Under the pieces are notes generated by a model. That model was not told the DNA's origin. It did not search any database and was given only the letters and a program-made list of their open reading frames with translations. DNA of 64,000 nucleotides from Solibacillus palustris (GTDB lineage: Bacteria; Bacillota; Bacilli; Bacillales_A; Planococcaceae): positions 1,358,350-1,422,349 of the forward strand of contig NZ_JAKZFC010000001.1 of assembly GCF_022549215.1 (NCBI RefSeq), read 5' to 3'. Both the position numbers and the translations under genes were made by a program. Below, piece by piece: positions 52,090-60,148 of the stretch. Numbering within the stretch: the first letter of the stretch is position 1; every line of letters begins with the position of its first letter.

Positions 52090-52902
52090 ATGACAAAAAT
52101 GATCTTAGAAACAAATATAGTAAATGATATTCCAATTTTAAGTATTTATCAGGAGAAAATATATAATAGTCCTTTGGTATTTTTTATTCACGGTTATGGG
52201 GCGGATCGTGAACAAGCTATCGATTTTGGATATATGCTTGCAAAGAAAGGCTTTTATTACGTGAGTATGGATTGTAAAGGACATGGGGAAAGAAAAGTTG
52301 AAAATGAGAGCAATAGATTCACTCAAGTTTTTCCACGAGATACCGGCTTAGATACATACGTCCATATGCACGAAGTTATTGAACAATCAGCAATCGATAT
52401 ACAAAACTTAATTGAATACTTTAAGGGCATTGAGAGGATTGATGCAAATAAAATTGGACTATCCGGTTTTTCTATGGGAGGTTATGCGGCATTCTATATA
52501 GCGGCAAATAACCCCGATATAAAGGTAGCTATTCCTATAGCAGGTAAACCTTCATTTACAAAAGCCTGGCTGGACTCCATTACTTCAACCGCTACCTATG
52601 AACAATGGCGTACACAGATTCATGATGCGGAGAGAGAAGTTGAAAAACGAACTGAGTACTTTCAACTACTAGACCCTTTCGAAAAGATGAGTGGTTTCTT
52701 TCCTAAGCCATTGCTAATTATTAATGGCGACCAGGATATTGATTCACCTTACTTTTATTCATTGGAACTCTACAAGAACTTATTACCGCTGTATTCTGAA
52801 CAACCTAATAATTTTAAACTTAGTATGCCTTTCATTAATCATCAATTTAATTATGATATTAAGCAAGAAGCGTGCGACTGGTTTGAAAAACATCTGGGTT
52901 AA
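52090..52902 (+). CDS. alpha/beta hydrolase (YitV/YjfP-like esterase)
   Basis: 270-residue alpha/beta hydrolase: FIHGYGADREQ (oxyanion region), GLSGFSMGGYAA (nucleophile elbow GFSMG), LLIINGDQDIDSP (acid Asp) and FINHQFNYDI (His). The short GFSMGGYAA elbow and overall layout recall the YitV/YjfP family of prolyl-oligopeptidase-like esterases. GGGAGGT precedes the ATG. It is a cassette gene with another (Nudix) directly after it, 22 nt away. Confidence 0.88.
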   Translation: MTKMILETNIVNDIPILSIYQEKIYNSPLVFFIHGYGADREQAIDFGYMLAKKGFYYVSMDCKGHGERKVENESNRFTQVFPRDTGLDTYVHMHEVIEQSAIDIQNLIEYFKGIERIDANKIGLSGFSMGGYAAFYIAANNPDIKVAIPIAGKPSFTKAWLDSITSTATYEQWRTQIHDAEREVEKRTEYFQLLDPFEKMSGFFPKPLLIINGDQDIDSPYFYSLELYKNLLPLYSEQPNNFKLSMPFINHQFNYDIKQEACDWFEKHLG

Positions 52903-52924
52903 TTCCAAAAAATGAGGTGTAAAT

Positions 52925-53365
52925 TTGAAACTCGCATTTTATTATTTAGATTTTGTAAATGAAACTAAGTTAGAATTTGCAGTAATAAGTGCCATTTATA
53001 AAGGAAAGTGGGTTTATGTGAGACATAAAGATAGAGAAACGTGGGAAATTGCGGGTGGTCATAGGGAACAGGGAGAAACAATCGAGGAAGCAGCAAAAAG
53101 AGAATTATTTGAAGAAACTGGTTGTATAGATGTTGATTTAATTCCAATTTGCGATTATTCAATGGATGATTCTGTTACCAAAAATTTTGGAAGGTTATAT
53201 TTTGGGAGAATTAAGGAGATTTGTCAGTTGCCGGTTTCGGAAATTGCTGAGATAAAGTTGTTTGATAGTCTTCCAGATAATCTTACTTATTCAGAAATTC
53301 AACCAAAGCTATATGAAAAAACACTTGCTTTTATTCAGGATTGTGAAGTTATGCACTTAAAGTAA
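52925..53365 (+). CDS. Nudix hydrolase
   Basis: 146 residues. It begins TTG after GAGGTG. The Nudix box is canonical (GGHREQGETIEEAAKRELFEETG), preceded by WVYVRHKDRETWEIAGG. The enzyme would hydrolyse a nucleoside diphosphate derivative. Fourth Nudix gene in the window. It follows the hydrolase with only 22 nt between them and no repeat, so the two form one two-gene cassette. Confidence 0.87.
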   Translation: MKLAFYYLDFVNETKLEFAVISAIYKGKWVYVRHKDRETWEIAGGHREQGETIEEAAKRELFEETGCIDVDLIPICDYSMDDSVTKNFGRLYFGRIKEICQLPVSEIAEIKLFDSLPDNLTYSEIQPKLYEKTLAFIQDCEVMHLK

Positions 53366-53507
53366 CGGGGACTAACGTAAATATCAAATTCTACTTTCAG
53401 TTCTTATTAATACGGTCAATACAAATAAAAAAACTCTCTAGGATTAATATAATATAGGGTAAATAGTATAATAAAATAAAACCAGACCTTATATTTAGAG
53501 ATTTTGA

Positions 53508-53595
53508 GTTTGATTATATATAATCAAACTTTTTATTTGTATATAAAAATACATCCATTAAATCAATCTTTTTTGAGATAATGGATGTATTTTTT
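53508..53595. terminator. two tandem hairpin terminators
   Basis: AGTTTGATTA/TAATCAAACT plus T5 (53508-53536), then AAAATACATCCATTA/TAATGGATGTATTTTTT (53546-53595). Confidence 0.75.
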
Positions 53596-53638
53596 ATATT
53601 TCATTAAGTGTAGCTTTGTAATAAAGATTGATTAAAAT

Positions 53639-53755
53639 CATCTATCCTCTGTATATTCCTTAGAGGTTAGATGATTTTTTATTGGATATTTATGTTAATG
53701 TAAATGTGAGGATTGTGAAGAAATGTACTTAAACTAACGGAGCAGTTTAGTTGAA
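53639..53755 (+). repeat. long repeat module: terminator plus cassette-type palindrome
   Basis: Hairpin AATCATCTATCCTCT/AGAGGTTAGATGATTTTTT, then ATTGGATAT, ATGTTAAT, GAAGAAATGTACTT, then the palindrome AAACTAACGGAGCAGTTTAG (53731-53750) plus TTGAA. The same order is found at 2459-2578. Confidence 0.8.
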
Positions 53756-53791
53756 TAAGAATACAGACATAATAATATCGGAGGTGTTGTA

Positions 53792-54214
53792 ATGATTACG
53801 GTAAAAAATGCTGAAAGTCATCTTAAAGATAAAATTGGTGAAGACACTGATGATGTAAAAAAAGTTTGGGAAACATTTAAGGATTTCTGTAAAGAGCCAG
53901 TTGAGGGAGAAGAAGATAAAGAAATCCTATTTCAATGTGGTGTTTATGATTTTACTGGAAAAGAACTATTTCATCTTGATTTTGTACGTCAGTTTACTGT
54001 TTATGAAGAAGATGAGTATTCTCGTATGGAACATCTTCACTGTGAATTTTTATTTAAACCAACAGATGAAATAAGTAAGTTAGAAATAGGAGAATGGTCA
54101 ATGGATTATGAAGATATAGATGATTTTTTTAATCATATAGAAAACCTTCAGGAGTTTAAAATACCTTTGAATTTAAGACCGATAAAAACAGAAATATATC
54201 AAGAAGAAGTTTAA
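53792..54214 (+). CDS. acidic cassette protein of unknown function
   Basis: 140 residues, strongly acidic (KDKIGEDTDDVKKVWETFKDF, CKEPVEGEEDKEI, EWSMDYEDIDDFFNHIENLQEF). No membrane segment. No family recognised. GGAGGTG precedes the ATG. A single-gene cassette between repeats at 53731 and 54223. The high acidity recalls some immunity or inhibitor proteins, but nothing else supports that. Confidence 0.65.
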   Translation: MITVKNAESHLKDKIGEDTDDVKKVWETFKDFCKEPVEGEEDKEILFQCGVYDFTGKELFHLDFVRQFTVYEEDEYSRMEHLHCEFLFKPTDEISKLEIGEWSMDYEDIDDFFNHIENLQEFKIPLNLRPIKTEIYQEEV

Positions 54215-54222
54215 ACCTTATT

Positions 54223-54355
54223 TCACTAACGGGGGCTTTACTTGAAGATAATTGAGTTGCTTATGCAGCTCCTTTTTTCTTTATTGAACTAACGGAGCAG
54301 TTTAGTTGAATAGTATTATCTAACTGATGTTCAACAATCGGGTCAAATAGTGGAA
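54223..54355 (+). repeat. composite cassette repeat
   Basis: CACTAACGGGGGCTTTACTT (54224-54243), terminator hairpin GAGTTGC-ttat-GCAGCTC plus T6, then GAACTAACGGAGCAGTTTAG plus TTGAA ending 54310, then TTCAACAATCGGGTCAAATA (54330-54349). Confidence 0.85.
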
Positions 54356-54588
54356 TAAAACTTCCAAACGAAGTTGGATTCATGTAAAATTTGATACAAG
54401 ATTGTGAACAAATATTCTTAATGGGTAGCAATGCGCCATAAGAATCCACCAAAAACTAAGGTGTAACTTCTATTGACACGAGGGGGATACAATGTAATGC
54501 ATTTAACTAGATGGAAATGTCAGGACATTTGTGCTAGACGTGGCGATCACAAATTTTACGTTACAGCAACCGGGGAGGGGATATTTCG

Positions 54589-55461
54589 ATGGGCGAGAAA
54601 ATGCATGTTGACGAATTAGAAATTGACGAGCGGCTCGTGCGTCGTTTGCTTGTCGATCAGTTCCCCCACTGGGCAGAATTGCCCCTGTCGCGGGTCGAGC
54701 CAGTTGGAACAGTACACGCCATTTTCCGACTTGGCGACGAATATTCCGTTCGGCTCGCACGGAGGGAAGGACCGACGACACCGGGAGGTCGCGAGCTCAC
54801 ATGGCTCCCAAAACTCACACCCTTGGTTCCGCTTGAAATCCCTGTGCCTATAGCTCAGGGGCGTCCCAATAATGAATATCCATGGTTTTGGGAGGTACAA
54901 ACGTGGCTTCAGGGCGAGACGGTGCCGATAGAAGCGATTGACGAGGTTCAGGCAGCGCGTGATCTCGCATCGTTCGTCGCAGCGCTGCAACAAGTCGATT
55001 CATCGGGAGGGCCGTTAGGACGCGGCATTCCTTTGGCCCAACGGGATGAGGACTTCCGATACTGGTTGGCACGATTCGATGGCGACCCAGCGGTGTCTGC
55101 TGTGTGGGAGTCGGCTCTTGCTGCGCCTCAGTGGAACGGTCCTCCTGTTTGGCATCACGGCGATCTAGATGCACGTAACTGGCTTGTACGAGATAAGCGT
55201 ATCAGCGGTGTGATTGATTGGGAAACAATGGGCATTGGAGATCCCGCGTGCGATTTGATGGTCGCATGGAAGTTGCATTCTCCTGTGGCACGCGATGCGT
55301 TCCGTAAGGCTCTCCCGATGGACGACGCTACATGGGCAAGGGCCCGCGGATGGGTCGTATCACAGGCAGTCGCAATCCTTGCTTACTACACGCCGCAAAA
55401 CAATCCGATTTTGTACAATGAGGCGAAAGCCTGGCTAGACCTAGCGCTGAGAGACGATTGA
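54589..55461 (+). CDS. aminoglycoside phosphotransferase-family protein, GC-rich, captured cassette
   Basis: 290 residues, protein-kinase-like fold. Brenner motif VWHHGDLDARNWLV (catalytic Asp, Asn) and GVIDWETMGIGDPACDL (metal-binding Asp) are intact; YSVRLARREGP supplies the N-lobe. Similar proteins occur in Actinobacteria and in macrolide/aminoglycoside phosphotransferases, so an antibiotic could be the substrate, but this is not shown. The gene's codons end in G or C far more often than any neighbour's, with Arg codons CGG/CGC and Gly GGC, so it was acquired from a high-GC source. GGGGAGGGG precedes the ATG. Confidence 0.85.
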   Translation: MGEKMHVDELEIDERLVRRLLVDQFPHWAELPLSRVEPVGTVHAIFRLGDEYSVRLARREGPTTPGGRELTWLPKLTPLVPLEIPVPIAQGRPNNEYPWFWEVQTWLQGETVPIEAIDEVQAARDLASFVAALQQVDSSGGPLGRGIPLAQRDEDFRYWLARFDGDPAVSAVWESALAAPQWNGPPVWHHGDLDARNWLVRDKRISGVIDWETMGIGDPACDLMVAWKLHSPVARDAFRKALPMDDATWARARGWVVSQAVAILAYYTPQNNPILYNEAKAWLDLALRDD

Positions 55462-55521
55462 TTTAATTGACACGCAACTGGAGGAGTGCCAACCCCCTCC
55501 TTGTTCAACACCGAAATAGAA

Positions 55522-55543
55522 GCCCCTTGAACATATGAGGGGC
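55522..55543 (+). terminator. hairpin after APH gene
   Basis: GCCCCT/AGGGGC stem with a 10-nt loop; T-poor tail, so weak as a terminator. It lies 60 nt past the stop. Confidence 0.4.
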
Positions 55544-55599
55544 GTTAGTTTAAGAACAATTCAGTGATTTCAGAATTGAGACATATCTTAGTTATGTCA

Positions 55600-55728
55600 T
55601 TAAAGGGCGCGATTGTTGAAGAAGCGTCGCTATTCTTATTAAACAAACGGGGGCTTTACTTGAAGAACAAAGAGTTGCATATGCAGCTCTTTTTTTATTG
55701 TTGAACTAAAGGAGCAGGTTAGTTTAAT
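55600..55728 (+). repeat. composite cassette repeat (three modules)
   Basis: Module with GGGCGCGATTGTTGAA / GCGTCGC (55600-55630), module ACAAACGGGGGCTTTACTTG plus terminator AGAGTTGC-atat-GCAGCTCTTTTTTT (55652-55697), module TTGAACTAAAGGAGCAGGTT plus AGTTTAA (55701-55727). Confidence 0.85.
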
Positions 55729-55809
55729 AAGAGGTTTCTTTAGTAATAACGTAGAAGTAATTATTAAACAGATGATATTAGCATCGTTATAGTTTAGGAG
55801 GAGAAAGGA

Positions 55810-55992
55810 ATGAGCCAAAAAAAACAAGATAAAATCCAAAAGCAATTAAAGGTTCAAGGTATATATAGAAAGGTAAAACAACAAAGTAGAGGAGTTAAAG
55901 ACGATAAAAATGATAACAAAATAGGTGTAATTATTGTAAATATTTGTGTTGTATTAGCGGTTTTAGGTATTATACTAAAGGCATTTTTTTAA
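55810..55992 (+). CDS. small single-pass membrane protein
   Basis: 60 residues: a very basic N-terminal half (SQKKQDKIQKQLKVQG, YRKVKQQSRGVKDDKNDNK) followed by one membrane helix (VIIVNICVVLAVLGIILKAFF). GGAGGAGAAAGG precedes the ATG. A complete small cassette between repeats. Family unknown. Confidence 0.65.
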   Translation: MSQKKQDKIQKQLKVQGIYRKVKQQSRGVKDDKNDNKIGVIIVNICVVLAVLGIILKAFF

Positions 55993-56038
55993 GTATTCTA
56001 GATTGTTTTATTGGGGAATTTGAACTTAGAAAATTGCA

Positions 56039-56108
56039 CTTAAACTAACGAGGGCGATTGTTCAATTAGAGAAATCGCCTATTGTGCTAACGGGGCAGTT
56101 TAGTTTAA
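56039..56108 (+). repeat. composite cassette repeat
   Basis: CTTAAACTAACGAGGGCGAT with hairpin GGCGATT/AATCGCC, then TGCTAACGGGGCAGTTTAG plus TTTAA. Confidence 0.8.
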
Positions 56109-56206
56109 AAAGGTATTTTTTGATAGTAAGCAGGAATATGATGAAGAATGTCGAAATAGTAATATACAACAACTTACTGCAATAAATCGAAAGGAGGTAT
56201 AAGACA

Positions 56207-56239
56207 GTGGAAAAATTGTGGAACAACTCTTCGAAATAA
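56207..56239 (+). CDS. possible 10-codon leader peptide
   Basis: GTG GAA AAA TTG TGG AAC AAC TCT TCG AAA TAA, nine bases after a perfect AAGGAGG (56191-56197). It ends 23 nt before the GNAT start and has its own strong ribosome binding site. A regulatory upstream peptide is plausible; it could also be a chance site. Confidence 0.3.
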   Translation: MEKLWNNSSK

Positions 56240-56262
56240 TATATTTTGAGGAGGAAAAATTA

Positions 56263-56673
56263 ATGACGATAAATTTTGTTAATAGTAAAAAAATAAATAG
56301 AGAACAATTAGAAAGATTATATAATGACGTAGAATGGTATGCTTATACACAAGATTTAGAAGTTCTTCAGCACGCATTAGAACAGTCATTAGAAGTTATA
56401 TCTGCTTGGAATGGTGAAGAATTAGTTGGGTTAATTCGTATTGTTGGTGATGGATTAACGATTATCTATATTCAAGATATTCTTGTGTTAAATTCCTATC
56501 AAAATCAAGGAATTGCTACTCAAATGATGGAACAAGTTCTGAAGAAATATAAAAATGTTCGTCAAAAAGTTTTATTAACTGAAGAAGCCCCTGATGTAAG
56601 ACATTTTTATGAAAAGAATGGTTTCCAATCTTGCGATAAGGGTTCTTCAGTAGCATTTGCTAAGCTAAATTAA
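56263..56673 (+). CDS. GNAT N-acetyltransferase
   Basis: 136 residues: WNGEELVGLIRIVGDGLTIIYIQDILVL, YQNQGIATQMMEQVLKKY (acetyl-CoA loop Q-x-x-G-I/A) and HFYEKNGFQSC close the fold. It resembles the small YitI/YjcF-type GNATs that acetylate amines. ATG 56263 follows GAGGAGGAAA. A single-gene cassette; a possible short leader peptide lies upstream. Confidence 0.87.
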   Translation: MTINFVNSKKINREQLERLYNDVEWYAYTQDLEVLQHALEQSLEVISAWNGEELVGLIRIVGDGLTIIYIQDILVLNSYQNQGIATQMMEQVLKKYKNVRQKVLLTEEAPDVRHFYEKNGFQSCDKGSSVAFAKLN

Positions 56674-56722
56674 ATTAGGGTCCATTCAAATTTATTTAAT
56701 ATTTTACTATTGAAAAACAAGT

Positions 56723-56766
56723 AAACCAGAGTTCACCTAATTTATAGGTTTAACTCTGGTTTTTTT
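56723..56766 (+). terminator. Rho-independent terminator
   Basis: AAACCAGAGTT/AACTCTGGTTT, T6; 50 nt after the GNAT stop. Confidence 0.85.
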
Positions 56767-56796
56767 GTGAAAAATCCGTGTTTGTGAAAGGATGTA

Positions 56797-56880
56797 CTTA
56801 AACTAACAGGGGCTATAGCAGAACAAGACTACCTTCAGGTTAGATTTTTCTTCTTGTACGAACGGAGCAGGTTAGTTGAA
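56797..56880 (+). repeat. composite cassette repeat
   Basis: CTTAAACTAACAGGGGCTATAG, an internal segment with ACCTTCAGGTTAGATTTTTC, then ACGAACGGAGCAGGTTAGTT plus GAA. Confidence 0.75.
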
Positions 56881-56973
56881 TAAGGAAGTCTGTTAAAATT
56901 GTGATATATGTATGGGAGGATTAATTGTTCATGTCAGTACATTTGGTTTACAGGGAAAGGGGGAAACAAATAC

Positions 56974-57777
56974 ATGTCAATTTACCATAAAGTAATTGGA
57001 GAAGGATATCCCATCGTTATGTTGCATGGTTGGACGCTTGACCATCAAGTGATGTTACATGCAATGGAACCGTTATTCGAGAAACGAAGCGGTTGGAAGA
57101 GAATATACATAGACTTACCAGGAATGGGGCAATCCGAATCACAAACATCTATTCAGAACTCGGATGATATTTTAGAAGCAATATTACGTCTTTTGGACGA
57201 GATTATCCCTAGTCAACCGTTTATTATTTGTGGTAATTCATATGGTGGGTACATTGCCAGAGGTATAGTTCATTCACTGCAGGACACAGTTCGTGGATTA
57301 CTGATGATGGCACCATTGACAATACCTGAATTCGATGAAAGGGTAGTACCTCAGCAGACGGTTCTAAAAAGAGACAGCATCTTGATTTCACATTTGTCTC
57401 CAGAAGACGCTGATGAATTTTGTTCCATGGGGGTAGTGCAAGGTAAAACTGAATGGGAGAGATTTCGAAATGAAATTTTACTTCCATCTAAAAAAACAAA
57501 TTATGAATTCTTAAACCACATTCGTCAAAATGGATATGGCTTTACCTTCGATATTTCATCTAAATTTGAATTTCCTACGCTAATTATCACAGGGCGTCAG
57601 GACAATGTAGTAGGATACCACGATGCGTGGCGGCTAATTGAAGATTACCCAAGGGCAACTTTTGCAGTGCTTGATATGGCTGGCCACAACCTACAAATCG
57701 AACAAACCGATGTATTTAATGCATTAGTTCATAACTGGTTAAACAGACTTGAGTCGGAAAAATTTCGACTGGTATAA
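56974..57777 (+). CDS. alpha/beta hydrolase
   Basis: 267 residues from ATG 56974 (AAAGGGGGAA upstream). MLHGWTLDHQVM is the oxyanion segment, IICGNSYGGYIA the nucleophile elbow (GNSYG), LIITGRQDNVVG the acid region and MAGHNLQIEQ the His. The layout recalls MhpC/haloalkane-dehalogenase-like or ester hydrolases; substrate unknown. Fourth alpha/beta hydrolase of the window and the second within the array, not a close copy of the others. Confidence 0.88.
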   Translation: MSIYHKVIGEGYPIVMLHGWTLDHQVMLHAMEPLFEKRSGWKRIYIDLPGMGQSESQTSIQNSDDILEAILRLLDEIIPSQPFIICGNSYGGYIARGIVHSLQDTVRGLLMMAPLTIPEFDERVVPQQTVLKRDSILISHLSPEDADEFCSMGVVQGKTEWERFRNEILLPSKKTNYEFLNHIRQNGYGFTFDISSKFEFPTLIITGRQDNVVGYHDAWRLIEDYPRATFAVLDMAGHNLQIEQTDVFNALVHNWLNRLESEKFRLV

Positions 57778-57802
57778 CTTTTCATAAATTTGAGTTTCCG
57801 GT

Positions 57803-57894
57803 TGCGCTAACGGAGTGCTTTACTTGAAGATCATTGAGTTGCATATGCAGCTCTTTTTTTCTTTATTTAACTAAAGAGGCAGTTTACTTAAACA
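57803..57894 (+). repeat. composite cassette repeat
   Basis: TGCGCTAACGGAGTGCTTTA module, terminator GAGTTGC-atat-GCAGCTCTTTTTTT, then TTTAACTAAAGAGGCAGTTT plus ACTTAAAC. Confidence 0.85.
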
Positions 57895-57982
57895 AGAACT
57901 GATAAAAATGGAACTTATAACCTTTTCAATCGTATTTAGTAAGTGACATAAAGAGTTGGAAGAAGTGATAGGAGGAATGGAT

Positions 57983-58579
57983 TTGAACTTGCTAAATAAT
58001 TTGATAGAACAAGCTAAGAACCCTAATGGAATTGTAGGTTCTTTTATGTTAAGGATAATGAACACCGCCCATATTCAAATGAATAAATGGGCATTGGAGA
58101 AGATAAAAGTAAGGGGAAAAACTGTAATATTGGATGTGGGTTGTGGTGGAGGAAAGACGCTGCAATTACTGTCAAAAATAAATGCATATGGGAAGATATA
58201 CGGTATAGATTATTCCGACCAGGCAGTAAAAGATTCAATAAGAACCAATAAAGTAGATGTTGCAACTGGTAAAGTACACGTTCAGCAAGCAAGTGTGACT
58301 GATATTCCGTTTCCAGAAAATGTTTTTGATATTATCACTGCGTTTCAAACACATTACTTTTGGGTGGATTTAGAAAACAGTGTAAAAGAAGTTTTTAGAG
58401 TATTGAAACAAGACGGCTATTTCTGTATTGTTGCCGAGGTATACAAAATTAATTACCATATGAAAACCTATAAAACAAAGGAAGATATGGAGCAGCTGTT
58501 TAAAAAAACGGGGTTTAACACAGTAGAGTTTTATGTACATCCAAATAATAAATGGATTTGTATTAAAGGAATTAAATAA
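57983..58579 (+). CDS. class I SAM-dependent methyltransferase
   Basis: 198 residues: ILDVGCGGGKTLQLL (motif I), IYGIDYSDQAV, VQQASVTDIPFPENVFDIITAF (motif IV) and VLKQDGYFCIV. It belongs to the UbiE/Methyltransf_11 group that methylates small molecules; substrate unknown. The start is probably TTG 57983, seven bases after AGGAGG; an ATG at 57977 sits too close. A single-gene cassette. Confidence 0.88.
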   Translation: MNLLNNLIEQAKNPNGIVGSFMLRIMNTAHIQMNKWALEKIKVRGKTVILDVGCGGGKTLQLLSKINAYGKIYGIDYSDQAVKDSIRTNKVDVATGKVHVQQASVTDIPFPENVFDIITAFQTHYFWVDLENSVKEVFRVLKQDGYFCIVAEVYKINYHMKTYKTKEDMEQLFKKTGFNTVEFYVHPNNKWICIKGIK

Positions 58580-58624
58580 TGTGAAAAATAAACCAATTAA
58601 TAAACCAATTAATAAACATCCTTA

Positions 58625-58859
58625 TCCAACTAACGGGGGCTTTACTTGAAGAACATTGAGTTGCATATGCAGCTCTTTTTTCTTATTGAACTAAAGGGGC
58701 AGGTTAGTTGAATAGCGTTGATTAACTTGTGTTCAACCATCGGGCCATTATCTTGAATAACATATTTATAAGTTGATGCATTTTTTCTTAAACTAATGTA
58801 GCAGGTTAGTTTAAAAGTGGTGTTTAACTTATGTTCAACAAGCGAGCAACTTTATCGAA
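58625..58859 (+). repeat. composite cassette repeats, four modules in a row
   Basis: TCCAACTAACGGGGGCTTTA with terminator GAGTTGC-atat-GCAGCTC-T6 and TTGAACTAAAGGGGCAGGTT (58625-58712); then TTCAACCATCGGGCCATTAT (58732); then CTTAAACTAATGTAGCAGGT (58787); then TTCAACAAGCGAGCAACTTT (58834). Adjacent empty modules suggest lost or very small cassettes. Confidence 0.8.
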
Positions 58860-58943
58860 GATGAGTATTGTTTTGAATAAGTAAGTTTGAAATAATTGGA
58901 ACAGGAAGATAAAAAAGAGATATTTGTTAGGTGGTGATTATTC

Positions 58944-59363
58944 GTGGGGGATGTTTTTGCAAAGTTAATTTTACTGTTGTCAATTTTTGGACTTTTTCTC
59001 TTTTTAATTAATAAATTTTTGAGAAAATGGCTTAACGTTAAAAAGAAAAAATTATTCTCCTATAACCATGTAAATGATAAACACAAAAAAATTGATTGGA
59101 CCATTAGAATTATTTTTATTTTCTTTTTGTTTATAAGTTTTTTCATTAACGTCAACCGTGATCCTTTAGAGCACATTTGGTTTTTAGAAACGCATATTCT
59201 TATGTTTGTTTTTATTATTGTATCTGAAATAGTTAGAGTAATTATGGAGAAGAGATATGCAGAAAATAAGAATGATTACATTTTTTCGGCTATTCAATTA
59301 GTGGTAATATCAATATTTTTACTTTCGGTGTTTTCGACTGACTTTTATGGATTGTTTGGATGA
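58944..59363 (+). CDS. DUF4181 membrane protein
   Basis: 139 residues: four membrane segments (about 5-22, 50-70, 80-100, 115-135) and a conserved central KIDWTIRIIFIFFLFISFF. The layout and the KKKKLFSYNHVN linker match the second DUF4181-like gene at 62140 (KKKMSEYAGKKVD), so the array holds two diverged members. GTG start after AGGTGG. Function unknown. Confidence 0.72.
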   Translation: MGDVFAKLILLLSIFGLFLFLINKFLRKWLNVKKKKLFSYNHVNDKHKKIDWTIRIIFIFFLFISFFINVNRDPLEHIWFLETHILMFVFIIVSEIVRVIMEKRYAENKNDYIFSAIQLVVISIFLLSVFSTDFYGLFG

Positions 59364-59384
59364 TAAAGATTTTTTTTTTCAATA

Positions 59385-59508
59385 TTCGGGCGCGATTGTT
59401 TAATAATCGTCGCTGTTCTTCTTCAACTAACAGGGCTTTACTTAAAGATCATGGAGTTGCATATGCAACTCTTTTTTCTTCTTGAACTAACGGGGCAGGT
59501 TAGTTGAA
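59385..59508 (+). repeat. composite cassette repeat (three modules)
   Basis: GGGCGCGATTGTTTAA / TCGTCGC (59387-59414), TTCAACTAACAGGGCTTTAC plus terminator GAGTTGC-atat-GCAACTC-T6 (59422-59476), TTGAACTAACGGGGCAGGTT plus AGTTGAA (59482-59508). Confidence 0.87.
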
Positions 59509-59512
59509 TTAT

Positions 59513-59523
59513 GGGGGGGGGGG
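59513..59523 (+). repeat. poly-G tract (11 G) in a ribosome binding site
   Basis: Eleven consecutive Gs immediately upstream of AGTTACG-TTG, in the position of the ribosome binding site of the next gene. Such tracts change length by slippage. Confidence 0.75.
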
Positions 59524-59530
59524 AGTTACG

Positions 59531-60085
59531 TTGACAAATATTATTATCGAACAAGCAAAACGTGGCTTGAAAGGTTTTGCAATCGGTTTTTTCCATACTA
59601 GCGGACATTATGGTAGGTATCAAGAGGAATATTATAAATATTTTGGAGACCCAGATTTTGAAACTAGAAAATATTCAATCGCTGCATTTACTTGTATGTT
59701 GGGTACTTGGGAAACAGGTTATTGCCGGGTATTTCAGCCAATAAAAGAATGGGAAGAATTAAAACAAAGGAGCTCACATCCCTCAAATCAAATACGTTTT
59801 TATCGCTTTAAAGATTATGTGTATGAATTGTTAGAACATCACGAACAGATCGAAAAAGAATTTCCTTATATGTTTGAACATATTATCTTCTGTTTGATAA
59901 ACATTGAGAAAGAAAAAGGGATTAGTTATGAAGATTGGTTTCCTGAACATAACCCGAACATGTTTAAGCGATTAAGAGAAGAAATATTGATTCCTAAAAA
60001 ACATTTAGCCGAAAAACATAGCCTATTTAAATACTTGTTGAAAGAAATAGGTATTGGGCCTTTTTTTGAATCGGATAAGTTTTAA
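59531..60085 (+). CDS. cassette protein of unknown function
   Basis: 184 residues from TTG 59531 (G11 AG upstream as ribosome binding site). No membrane segment. Rich in aromatic and charged residues: GFAIGFFHTSGHYGRYQEEYYKYFGD, RKYSIAAFTCMLGTWETGYC, YELLEHHEQIEKEFPYMFEHI. I do not recognise a family. Single-gene cassette; the ATG within the G tract at 59511 opens a longer frame, MNYGGGG..., that is less likely. Confidence 0.65.
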   Translation: MTNIIIEQAKRGLKGFAIGFFHTSGHYGRYQEEYYKYFGDPDFETRKYSIAAFTCMLGTWETGYCRVFQPIKEWEELKQRSSHPSNQIRFYRFKDYVYELLEHHEQIEKEFPYMFEHIIFCLINIEKEKGISYEDWFPEHNPNMFKRLREEILIPKKHLAEKHSLFKYLLKEIGIGPFFESDKF

Positions 60086-60148
60086 TTAAAGATACAGCAG
60101 AGCATTATCGTAATTTATCTACGGGTTCTTTAATGGAAAACCTGGTGC

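Noticed and set aside
54503..55174. Several long frames antisense to the APH gene
   Set aside because: Long shadow frames are expected in GC-rich coding sequence; none has a family match.
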